Assembly (NCBI GenBank): GCA_937876375.1
Contig: CALEHY010000008.1
Coordinates: 36,118 to 100,117, forward strand
Source of the DNA: an uncultured Clostridia bacterium
Lineage (GTDB): Bacteria; Bacillota; Clostridia; Oscillospirales; Acutalibacteraceae
Direction of reading: 5' to 3'
DNA length: 64,000 nucleotides
The translations under genes and the position numbers were made by a program. The notes under the pieces are model-generated. The model saw only the letters and a program-made list of their open reading frames with translations. It had not been told where the DNA came from and did not search any database. Of the stretch, positions 7,698-14,649 are shown one piece after another. Each line of letters opens with the position of its first letter. Position 1 is the first letter of the stretch.

Positions 7698-9305
7698 ATG
7701 ATTCAGGCAAATAATATATCTGTACAATTTGGTGGACGCTCACTATTCGAGCGTGTTAATGTTACATTTTCACCAGGCAACTGCTATGGCATCATCGGTG
7801 CTAACGGTGCTGGTAAATCCACATTCCTAAAGGTATTAAGTGGTGACCTTGAGCCATCAAAGGGTGAAATTCATATCACTCCTGGCGAAAGACTATCTGT
7901 GCTAAAGCAGGACCACTTTGCATACGACGAGTACGAAGTTGTTCGTACCGTATTGATGGGTAACCCTAGACTTATCGAAATTATGGAAGAAAAGGATGCC
8001 CTCTATGCAAAAGAGGACTTCACAGAGGAGGACGGTATCAAGGCTGGTGAGCTAGAGGCAGAATTTGCTGACCTTGATGGCTGGAACGCAGAGAGTGATG
8101 CCGAGTTTATGCTAAACAAGCTTGGTGTATCTGACGAATATCACTATCTCAAGATGGCAGAGCTACCATCCGACCTAAAGGTAAAGGTTCTTCTTGCTCA
8201 AGCACTATATGGTAATCCTGATATCCTACTACTTGATGAGCCTACTAACCACCTTGATTTGACAGCTATCAGCTGGCTAGAGAATTTCCTACTTGATTTT
8301 GAGAACACTGTTATCGTAGTATCTCACGATAGACATTTTCTAAACAAGGTGTGCACACATATCTGTGACGTTGACTATGGCAAGATTACTCTATACACTG
8401 GTAACTACGATTTCTGGTACGAGTACACCCAGATGCGTCAGCGCCAAGCAAGAGATATGAACAAAAAGAATGAGCAAAAAATCAAGGAGCTACAGGATTT
8501 CATCAATCGTTTCTCTGCAAACGCTGCAAAATCAAAGCAAGCTACCAGCAGAAAGAAACAGCTTGACGCTCTAGAGATGATTGAGATGCCAGTATCAAGT
8601 CGTCGTTTTCCATATGTTGACTTTAAGCCAGACAGAGAATGTGGTAACGACCTACTTCGTGTTGACCATCTTTCAAAGACAATCGGTGACAGAAAGGTGC
8701 TTGACGACATATCATTCGTTATCCACCCAAGAGAGAAGGTTGCATTCGTCGGCTCTGACGTTGTGGCAAAGACAACATTGTTCAAGATTATTATGGGTGA
8801 GATGGAGCCTGATGAGGGCTCATACAAATGGGGCGTTACAACCAGCCAAAGCTATTTCCCATCTGACAACAGCGACTATTTCGACGGTGTTGATTTGACA
8901 CTTGTTGACTGGCTACGCCAGTACACCACAGAGGTACTAGAGGCTGATATCAGAGGCTGGCTAGGTAGAATGCTATTCTCTGGTGACGAGGCACTAAAGA
9001 TTGCAAATGTTCTTTCCGGTGGTGAAAGAGTTAGATGCATGCTATGTAAAATGATGCTTAGTGGTGCAAATGTTCTCGTGTTTGACGAGCCTACAAACCA
9101 CCTTGACCTAGAGTCTATCGCAGCACTCAATAACGGTCTTATCCGTTATCCAGAGACTGTACTATTCACCTCTCACGACCACCAGTTCGTGCAGACTGTT
9201 GCCGACAGAATTATCGAGATTTCTGGCAACACATATATCGACAGAAAGGGCTCATACGACGAATTCCTATCAGTATTCGACGAAGAACAGCTCAGAAAAT
9301 ACTAA
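7698..9305 (+). CDS. ABC-F family ATP-binding protein (YkpA/YbiT-like)
   Basis: The 535-residue soluble protein has two ABC domains and no membrane helices, as in ABC-F translation factors that act at the ribosomal E site. Domain 1 has GANGAGKST (about residue 36) and LLLDEPTNHLDL. A charged helical linker follows (about 245-285), then domain 2 with FVGSDVVAKTT, LSGGERVRC and VFDEPTNHLDLES. In the second Walker A the usual final Gly is Ala, which I believe is common in the YkpA subgroup. AATGGAGG supplies the ribosome binding site. Ribosome protection or general translation is the family role; the specific function is not predictable. Confidence 0.9.
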   Translation: MIQANNISVQFGGRSLFERVNVTFSPGNCYGIIGANGAGKSTFLKVLSGDLEPSKGEIHITPGERLSVLKQDHFAYDEYEVVRTVLMGNPRLIEIMEEKDALYAKEDFTEEDGIKAGELEAEFADLDGWNAESDAEFMLNKLGVSDEYHYLKMAELPSDLKVKVLLAQALYGNPDILLLDEPTNHLDLTAISWLENFLLDFENTVIVVSHDRHFLNKVCTHICDVDYGKITLYTGNYDFWYEYTQMRQRQARDMNKKNEQKIKELQDFINRFSANAAKSKQATSRKKQLDALEMIEMPVSSRRFPYVDFKPDRECGNDLLRVDHLSKTIGDRKVLDDISFVIHPREKVAFVGSDVVAKTTLFKIIMGEMEPDEGSYKWGVTTSQSYFPSDNSDYFDGVDLTLVDWLRQYTTEVLEADIRGWLGRMLFSGDEALKIANVLSGGERVRCMLCKMMLSGANVLVFDEPTNHLDLESIAALNNGLIRYPETVLFTSHDHQFVQTVADRIIEISGNTYIDRKGSYDEFLSVFDEEQLRKY

Positions 9306-9310
9306 TATCA

Positions 9311-9345
9311 AAAAGAGCCATAACAGCTGTTATGGCTCTTTTAAT
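9311..9345 (+). terminator. terminator after the ABC-F gene
   Basis: AGAGCCATAACAG pairs with CTGTTATGGCTCT, flanked by A-runs and T-runs. Confidence 0.85.
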
Positions 9346-9354
9346 ATAACAAAA

Positions 9355-9387
9355 ATAAAAAAGGGTGTTCACCGAACACCCTTTTAA
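9355..9387 (-). terminator. terminator after the CHAP gene
   Basis: AAGGGTGTTC and GAACACCCTT form a 10-bp hairpin with a 3-base loop. On the minus strand it is followed by a T-rich run and begins right after the CHAP stop codon. Confidence 0.85.
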
Positions 9388-10068
9388 TTATTTAACCTCT
9401 AGCTTATCTGATAGGAAAAATACCTTCTTATCATTTGTGTTTGAATTCAAATCTAGAATTTCTAGACCAGCATTCTTTGTGTCTGCTGTAAAGTCAACGC
9501 TCTCTACACTGTTTGTGCTAGCGTCGGTATTAAGTAGCTTGTGTCTCAATGACTGTGACACACCGTTGTTGTAGGTATAGATGAAACCATAGAAGCTCTG
9601 GCCATAGTGTGATGACATTTCCTTGTATGTTACAACGTCAAAATATGTGCCACCCCAATGTGACTCGGACAATGTAACAGAGCCGTCCTTGTTAACCTTT
9701 TCAACAACAGCAACGTGACCACTCCAGCAAGCAACAGCACCAACCTTTGGTGTCTGGCCATATGGATAGTAACCAGCGTTGATATTCATTCCCCACCACT
9801 CACCAGCGTTACCGTGAGTGATAAGTGGCTTTTCGCCATTCATTTCGTATACACGACCAAAAGCATAAGCTACACAGTTTGGCATTGGTGTGCCAGTCTG
9901 AGCATAAGTGTTAAGTGTTGAGTAATAAGCAATGCTCTGACTAGGTGCTGTAAGTCTTGGCTCGTACATTTCATCATCTGCATATGCACACATAGGTGTC
10001 AAAAGCGAAATAAGAATTGTAATAATAAATATTACTGGAATGATAAGCAGGGTTTTCTTCTTTGCCAT
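9388..10068 (-). CDS. secreted CHAP-domain peptidoglycan hydrolase
   Basis: The 226-residue protein starts with MAKKK, a hydrophobic core and a likely signal-peptidase site after PMCAYA, so it is exported. The CHAP domain (about 55-165) has MPNCVAYAFG (catalytic Cys) and WSGHVAVVEK (catalytic His), ending in SFYGFIY. CHAP enzymes are cysteine amidases or endopeptidases of peptidoglycan. The ATG at 10068 was chosen because AAGGAG lies 9 bases upstream and a signal peptide follows at once; the ORF remains open for 41 more codons. A leader of about 125 bases separates it from an extended -10 promoter (TGGTATAAT at 10200-10208). No other wall gene is adjacent. Confidence 0.88.
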   Translation of the reverse strand: MAKKKTLLIIPVIFIITILISLLTPMCAYADDEMYEPRLTAPSQSIAYYSTLNTYAQTGTPMPNCVAYAFGRVYEMNGEKPLITHGNAGEWWGMNINAGYYPYGQTPKVGAVACWSGHVAVVEKVNKDGSVTLSESHWGGTYFDVVTYKEMSSHYGQSFYGFIYTYNNGVSQSLRHKLLNTDASTNSVESVDFTADTKNAGLEILDLNSNTNDKKVFFLSDKLEVK

Positions 10069-10208
10069 AATACTTTCTCCTTTTTCTTTGGTAACAAGCA
10101 ATCTAAAATCGTTACCTGGGATGATTACAAGATTTTTTATTGTTTCTGATTGAACTCGCTTATTGAATTTTGAGTGTTGCCTCTTTGACAACAGTGAGCA
10201 TTATACCA
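10069..10208 (-). promoter_or_regulatory. extended -10 promoter and long leader of the CHAP gene
   Basis: The minus strand has TGGTATAAT (TATAAT at 10200-10205) without a good -35 box at 17 bases. The leader contains two inverted repeats, TGTTG...CAACA (10175-10193) and GGTAAC...GTTACC (10090-10116), before the ribosome binding site. Wall-hydrolase leaders can carry c-di-AMP riboswitches, but I could not match that consensus. Confidence 0.4.
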
Positions 10209-10303
10209 AAACTGTCAAGCTGTAATCTATGGCAAGAAGTCACAAGCATTTTGTAACCTTTCCGTAACTTTTATGCACTTTTTACAAAATTGCACTGTTT
10301 GGC

Positions 10304-10333
10304 TTGACTTTCTAATGGACTAAAGTCTATTAT
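10304..10333 (+). promoter_or_regulatory. MerR-type promoter/operator candidate upstream of the mini-transporter operon
   Basis: TTGACT (10304-10309) and TATTAT (10328-10333) are 18 bases apart. The inverted repeat GACTTT-N10-AAAGTC (10306-10327) starts inside the -35 box and ends just before the -10 box, which is the geometry of MerR-family metal or redox operators (CueR, ZntR). A second conventional promoter lies 95 bases downstream. No merR gene is in the window. Confidence 0.45.
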
Positions 10334-10397
10334 CTTGGTCGAAATGTGTCTTTTTCGCTCCAATAATTACCAGTAATTTGGCTAAATGACAAAAGCA

Positions 10398-10426
10398 TTG
10401 TTTTATTTATATAATTATGATATAAT
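10398..10426 (+). promoter_or_regulatory. sigma-A promoter of the mini-transporter operon
   Basis: TTGTTT (10398-10403) and TATAAT (10421-10426) are 17 bases apart, about 30 bases before the first start codon. The rest of the 264-base gap holds the MerR-like site, a bulged hairpin near 10362-10383 and the CHAP promoter. Confidence 0.7.
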
Positions 10427-10455
10427 AATATACAAATTATACATAGGAGATTACT

Positions 10456-11427
10456 ATGGACGACAACAATCAGCAATACCAGTGTGCCTGTGAATGCTGT
10501 GCATCACCAGAGCAGATGGCAGCGATGAGAAGAGAGCAAACGATAAAGCTCGTTTTTTCAATCGTGCTGTTTTTCGCTGGATTAATTATATCTGAATACA
10601 CTACTCTACCAGAATACATATACCTTATATGCTTTGGTATCAGCTACCTGCTAGTTGGATTCGGCATAGTTAGAGATGCTATATTAGGCGTTTTAGCAGG
10701 ATATATATTTAACGAAAATCTGCTAATGTCGATTGCATCCCTTGGTGCATTCGCTATTAAGGAATATCACGAGGGCTGTGCTGTGGTGATTTTGTACACC
10801 ATTGGCGAGCTAATGCAGCAAAGAGCTATAGAAAAGAGCCGTCGCAACCTTGCATCAAATCTTGGTGCTGACCACGAGCCAGTGCAGAGCTCATCCGAAA
10901 AATTCATTACCAGATTTGCTATGGTATACACGCCTATCGTGTGTGCTATATCTATACTAATAATAGTTATTCCACCACTATTCCTAAAGGGTGAATGGAA
11001 CGAATGGCTACACCGTGGACTGTCAGCACTAGTCGTTAGCTGTCCTTGTGCGATAGTTGTTAGTGTGCCACTATGTTTCTTTGGTGGTATCGGTGCTTGT
11101 TCAAAGGAGGATATTTTCGTCAGCGACTCTGCTTGTATCGAAAAAATGAGCAAGTACACAGCTGATATCAGTGAAAATGATATCAAGGCTGACGGAATAG
11201 TGATAAAAGATTTTTCTAACGAAAAAGTTACGACTGGTATCAAAATCGCAAAGAAGACAATCCGTCTTGCGAAAGAGAATATCGTTATGTCAATCGCTGT
11301 AAAAGCTGTTATATTAGTACTTAGCGTGTTTTTGGCACGAGAGATACCAATGTGGCTAGCAGCATTCGGTGACGTTGGAATATGCATTATCGCTATATTT
11401 AACTCACTTAGAGCAATGAAAAAATAG
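10456..11427 (+). CDS. P1B-type heavy-metal ATPase homologue reduced to its membrane domain
   Basis: The 323-residue protein aligns with CadA/ZntA-type ATPases along all the membrane helices but lacks both cytoplasmic domains. TIGELMQQRAIEKSRR (helix 4 end) runs straight into EKFITRFAMVYTP (helix 5), so the actuator domain with TGES is gone. The metal motif SCPCAI (Cys196-Pro-Cys198, helix 6) runs through a short linker into IAKKTIRLAKENI (helix 7), so DKTGT, the nucleotide-binding domain and GDGIND are gone. Lys283 and Asp306, equivalent to the transmembrane zinc ligand region of ZntA, remain. The N-terminus is Cys-rich (CACECC, residues 10-15). There is no frameshift and it has a good ribosome binding site. 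It cannot be an ATP-driven pump; a passive channel, metal sensor or assembly partner is inference. Confidence 0.82.
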   Translation: MDDNNQQYQCACECCASPEQMAAMRREQTIKLVFSIVLFFAGLIISEYTTLPEYIYLICFGISYLLVGFGIVRDAILGVLAGYIFNENLLMSIASLGAFAIKEYHEGCAVVILYTIGELMQQRAIEKSRRNLASNLGADHEPVQSSSEKFITRFAMVYTPIVCAISILIIVIPPLFLKGEWNEWLHRGLSALVVSCPCAIVVSVPLCFFGGIGACSKEDIFVSDSACIEKMSKYTADISENDIKADGIVIKDFSNEKVTTGIKIAKKTIRLAKENIVMSIAVKAVILVLSVFLAREIPMWLAAFGDVGICIIAIFNSLRAMKK

Positions 11428-11443
11428 TATTAAGGAGATATGT

Positions 11444-12046
11444 ATGAAGAGCAATGGCATAGTTGCGACCAGCATAGGTCTTGCTGCTAATTTCATATTA
11501 TTCCTCGTAAAGCTATATGTTGGAATAAGCTCCAATTCGCTGTCGATATACTGTGACGCTATCAACAATTTGGGCGACACATTCGCTTGTATCATCGCTG
11601 TGGCTGGATTCGTGCTAGTCAAAAAGATGACTGACCAGCACGCTACTAGGACACAGAGCCTAGCGACATTCGTCATCAGCACGATAATCGCTATCACTGG
11701 TGGATATTTTATATACAATGGTGTTGAGCGACTAGTGTATCCCCTACCATTATCGTACAGCAAAAAATATGCTATCATCATCGTAGCCACTATCCTTGCA
11801 AAAATCATTATGGGTGCTATGTATATATTATTCAACAAATCACAGAGCTCCACTATGCTAAAGGCTATGATACTGGACAGCTTCTTGGATTGCTTCATTA
11901 CAGCATTTGCGCTGATGAGCCTGTTGCTAGTAGCAAGGGTGAATTTTGCAATCGACGGAATATTTGCAATCATTACTGGTTCAATCATTACTATAACAGC
12001 GATAAAGAATGTTATCGCCCAAACAAAATATCTTATCACAAATTAG
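11444..12046 (+). CDS. CDF-family transporter homologue reduced to its membrane domain
   Basis: This 200-residue, six-helix protein resembles cation diffusion facilitators. Helix 2 has YCDAINNLGD (Asn41/Asp45) and helix 5 has LDSFLDC (Asp145/Asp149), the four-residue metal site, here of the Asn-Asp-Asp-Asp kind reported for some manganese exporters. CDF proteins usually have about 290 residues; here the C-terminal cytoplasmic dimerisation domain is absent and the chain ends right after helix 6 (AIKNVIAQTKYLITN). The His-rich loop is also missing. It follows the mini-ATPase after 16 bases with an AAGGAG site and precedes the phosphatase by 9 bases. Membrane location is certain; the substrate is inferred. 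Confidence 0.78.
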   Translation: MKSNGIVATSIGLAANFILFLVKLYVGISSNSLSIYCDAINNLGDTFACIIAVAGFVLVKKMTDQHATRTQSLATFVISTIIAITGGYFIYNGVERLVYPLPLSYSKKYAIIIVATILAKIIMGAMYILFNKSQSSTMLKAMILDSFLDCFITAFALMSLLLVARVNFAIDGIFAIITGSIITITAIKNVIAQTKYLITN

Positions 12047-12055
12047 GAGAATATT

Positions 12056-13297
12056 ATGGCAAAAAAAGCTCCAAAGAAAATAGCAAAGACTATACTAAAA
12101 ATACTACTCAGCATCATTATTGCAATAGGCATTATCGCCCTTGTCACAGCGATAGTTAATTTCGTTGCTGTAAAGAGCTGTGAGAACCTTATCGACAGCG
12201 TATCTGCTGTAGAATATGACAATCAGCTACAGCCAACAGTGGACGAAAAAGATGGCTACTACACTTTCAAGACCGATGATGATATGAAGGTCGTTCAGCT
12301 AACAGACGTACATATCGGTGCTGGTATGATGAGCTCAAAGAAGGACGCTATGGCTATCAACGCTGTTACTGCAATGCTCACAGAGGAGAAGCCTGACCTT
12401 GTTATCGTTACTGGTGATATCGCATATCCAGTGCCATTCCAGGCTGGCACATTCAACAACAAGAACGGTGCTCTGCTATTCGCTAGATTGATGGAAAAGC
12501 TAGGTGTTTACTGGTGTCTATCATTCGGCAACCACGATACAGAGGCATATTCATACTACACTCGCAAGGATATATCAAAGATATATTCAAATCACGAAAA
12601 ATATCCACACTGTCTGTTCCAAACTGGTCCAGAAGACGTTGACGGATACGGTAACTATATCGTAAAAGAGGTCAACTCTGCTGGTGAAATTGTACAAGGT
12701 TTCATTATGATGGACAGCAACTCTTATGTCGACAATGACTATCTTGGCATTATGTGGAAATATGACTGCCCTCACGAAAATCAGGTCGAGTGGTACAAGG
12801 AGCAAATCACTGCACTAACAGAGCAAAATGCTGGCAAGGTGCCAAAGACCGAGATGTTCTTCCATATCCCTATTCAAGAGGCAAAAGAGGCATATGACGA
12901 GTACCACGACAATGGATTTAAGGATACTGATAATGTAAAATATCTGTTCGGTAAGGCTGGCGAAAAGGACGCTGTTGTCTACTGTAGCACAAAGAACTAT
13001 GGTCTGTTCGACGCTTGTGAGGAGATGGGCTCAACACAAGCTATGTTCTATGGTCACGACCATCTAAATAATTTTTCTATGCTATATAAGGGCATACAGC
13101 TTACATACGGATATTCAGTAGACTATCTTGCATACTCTGGTATCGCAAAATTTGGTGCACAGAGAGGCTGTACAATCATAAATGTTCACCAAAATGGTGA
13201 TATCGATATCACCCAGGAGAACTACTACCAAGACAAGTATCAGCCTATCAACGCAAAAGAGAAAGTAACTATGGACGATTACTATACCGAGGAATAA
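12056..13297 (+). CDS. membrane-anchored calcineurin-like metallophosphoesterase
   Basis: The 413-residue protein has a basic N-terminus, one membrane anchor (about 14-40) and a metallophosphatase domain facing outward by the positive-inside rule. Motifs in order: LTDVHIGAG (Asp-x-His), VTGDIAY (Gly-Asp), FGNHDTE (Gly-Asn-His-Asp), FHIPI, and YGHDHLNNF (Gly-His-Asp-His), giving a complete dinuclear metal site. The family hydrolyses phosphomonoesters, nucleotides or phospholipid headgroups; the substrate here is unknown. It is third in an operon with two metal-transporter relatives, which fits an enzyme that needs metal outside the membrane (inference). Confidence 0.88.
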   Translation: MAKKAPKKIAKTILKILLSIIIAIGIIALVTAIVNFVAVKSCENLIDSVSAVEYDNQLQPTVDEKDGYYTFKTDDDMKVVQLTDVHIGAGMMSSKKDAMAINAVTAMLTEEKPDLVIVTGDIAYPVPFQAGTFNNKNGALLFARLMEKLGVYWCLSFGNHDTEAYSYYTRKDISKIYSNHEKYPHCLFQTGPEDVDGYGNYIVKEVNSAGEIVQGFIMMDSNSYVDNDYLGIMWKYDCPHENQVEWYKEQITALTEQNAGKVPKTEMFFHIPIQEAKEAYDEYHDNGFKDTDNVKYLFGKAGEKDAVVYCSTKNYGLFDACEEMGSTQAMFYGHDHLNNFSMLYKGIQLTYGYSVDYLAYSGIAKFGAQRGCTIINVHQNGDIDITQENYYQDKYQPINAKEKVTMDDYYTEE

Positions 13298-13301
13298 GAA
13301 A

Positions 13302-13652
13302 ATGAACGAAAATAACTACAATTACTATAACCCAAACACACAGCAACAGCAGACATATCAGCAGCCAGTGTACCAACAGCCAGTGTACTATGCACAGCCA
13401 GAGGACAAGACAAAGGAGGTTATGTCAGTCGGTGAATATATCGGTATGACAATACTGCTTGCTATCCCAGTGGTGAACATTATCTGCTGGATCATTTGGC
13501 TAACATCGCCAAATACAAACAAGAACAAAAAGAATTATCTTATCGCACAGCTAGTCATTATGCTAATAGGTGTTGCCCTATCGATAGGAGCTTTCATTCT
13601 GTTCAGTATTGCTGGTATATCCCTACTAGACGAGCTACAATATATGATATAA
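13302..13652 (+). CDS. small membrane protein with Q/Y-rich N-terminus
   Basis: I do not recognise the 116-residue protein. Residues 1-35 are low-complexity Asn/Tyr/Gln/Pro (with the repeat QQPVYQQPVY), followed by an amphipathic stretch and two strong membrane helices (about 47-68 and 79-104). Such tails followed by a two-helix module are common in small Clostridia membrane proteins. It starts 4 bases after the phosphatase stop and is the last gene of the operon, before the 13658 terminator. Confidence 0.7.
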   Translation: MNENNYNYYNPNTQQQQTYQQPVYQQPVYYAQPEDKTKEVMSVGEYIGMTILLAIPVVNIICWIIWLTSPNTNKNKKNYLIAQLVIMLIGVALSIGAFILFSIAGISLLDELQYMI

Positions 13653-13657
13653 ATAGC

Positions 13658-13688
13658 AAAAGGACCACTCATACGAGTGGTCCTTTTT
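13658..13688. terminator. bidirectional terminator between the operon and tRNA-Arg
   Basis: AAAAGGACCACTC and GAGTGGTCCTTTT form a 13-bp hairpin with a 4-base loop. It touches the CCA end of tRNA-Arg on the other strand. Confidence 0.9.
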
Positions 13689-13764
13689 GGCGTCCCAGAG
13701 GGGATTCGAACCTCCGACACCCACTTTAGGAGAGTGGTGCTCTATCCAACTGAGCTACTGAGAC
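13688..13764 (-). tRNA. tRNA-Arg (anticodon CCU)
   Basis: The minus-strand cloverleaf has acceptor GTCTCAG/CTGGGAC, discriminator G and an encoded CCA. The anticodon loop CTCCTAA gives CCU, which reads AGG. Length is 77 bases. Confidence 0.95.
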
Positions 13765-13776
13765 ATAACACAATGT

Positions 13777-13805
13777 ATTATATAATTTTCACCATCGAAT
13801 GTCAA
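13777..13805 (-). promoter_or_regulatory. sigma-A promoter of tRNA-Arg
   Basis: Perfect TTGACA (13800-13805) and TATAAT (13777-13782) on the minus strand, 17 bases apart. Confidence 0.88.
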
Positions 13806-13817
13806 ACAATAAATTGT

Positions 13818-13844
13818 TTTACAAACGTGTTAATATGTGATAAT
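13818..13844 (+). promoter_or_regulatory. probable promoter of coaX
   Basis: An extended -10 (TGTGATAAT, with GATAAT at 13839-13844) is preceded by TTTACA at 13818-13823 with a short 15-base spacer, or by TTGTTT at 13814 with 19. It is about 37 bases before coaX. Confidence 0.45.
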
Positions 13845-13880
13845 ATGTAATTAATACTTATTATATAAGGGAGTACCGAT

Positions 13881-14639
13881 ATGATATTAGCAATAGACGT
13901 TGGCAACACTAACATAGTTCTTGGCGTTATTGACGAGGAGCTAGCTTGTAGTGGCAGACTTGCTACAAATATATACGAAACTAACGAAGAATATGCTATG
14001 AAAATTCACAGCTTTCTTCACCTAAACAATATTGAAAAAATCGATGGTGCGATTATATCAAGCGTTGTGCCAGCACTCGTCAACACATTCAAAAAGGCTG
14101 TAAAAATGGCTTGTGGTGTTGATGCAATCGTTGTTGGCCCTGGTGTAAAAACCGGACTGAGCATAAAGATTGATGACCCAGCACAGCTCGGTGCCGACCT
14201 TGTTGTTGGTGCTGTAGCAGCAAAGGCAAAATACCCTTGCCCTATCATCATATTTGACCTAGGCACAGCGACAACGGGCTCTGTCATCGACAAGAATGGT
14301 GACTTTATCGGTGTTGTTATCACCACCGGTGTCAAGACCTCGCTAAACGCTCTATCCAGTGGCACAGCACTTTTGCCACAGATTGATATCTCTGCTCCAA
14401 AGCGTGTTATCGGCACAAACAGTGTCGACAGTATGAAGAGTGGCTGTATCATCGGCACAGCTGTTATGATGGATGGATTCGTTGAGCGATTTGAAGAGGA
14501 GCTTGGCGAAAAAGCAACTGTAGTCGTTACTGGTGGTCTTGGTGCTAGTATTGCGAAGAATTGTAAGCACGATATGATTATCGACGACAACCTACTCATT
14601 GACGGACTAAAAATTATCTACGACAAGAACGCACAATAA
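13881..14639 (+). CDS. coaX: type III pantothenate kinase
   Basis: CoaX phosphorylates pantothenate in the first step of CoA synthesis and, unlike CoaA, is not inhibited by CoA. The 252-residue length is typical. It has the N-terminal phosphate motif DVGNTNIVLGV, the LGADLVVGAVAA block with the catalytic Asp, and IIFDLGTATTGSVID, which binds ATP/phosphate. Its ribosome binding site (AAGGGAG) is close to the start. The stop codon overlaps the ribosome binding site of the following secreted glycosidase, so the two may be co-transcribed although they are functionally unrelated. Confidence 0.94.
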   Translation: MILAIDVGNTNIVLGVIDEELACSGRLATNIYETNEEYAMKIHSFLHLNNIEKIDGAIISSVVPALVNTFKKAVKMACGVDAIVVGPGVKTGLSIKIDDPAQLGADLVVGAVAAKAKYPCPIIIFDLGTATTGSVIDKNGDFIGVVITTGVKTSLNALSSGTALLPQIDISAPKRVIGTNSVDSMKSGCIIGTAVMMDGFVERFEEELGEKATVVVTGGLGASIAKNCKHDMIIDDNLLIDGLKIIYDKNAQ

Positions 14640-14649
14640 GGTGAATATT

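Noticed and set aside
10069..10200. c-di-AMP (ydaO) riboswitch before the CHAP gene
   Set aside because: The leader is long and structured, but the conserved GGGGA-type core of that riboswitch is not present.
10456..11427. Pseudogene interpretation of the mini P-type ATPase
   Set aside because: Decay would not be expected to remove two domains in frame at helix borders while preserving all metal ligands, promoter and ribosome binding site; kept as a CDS, although decay cannot be fully excluded.
13496..13729. Plus-strand ORF running from the small membrane protein gene into tRNA-Arg
   Set aside because: It is out of frame with the 13302 gene, crosses the terminator and a tRNA, and has no start signal.
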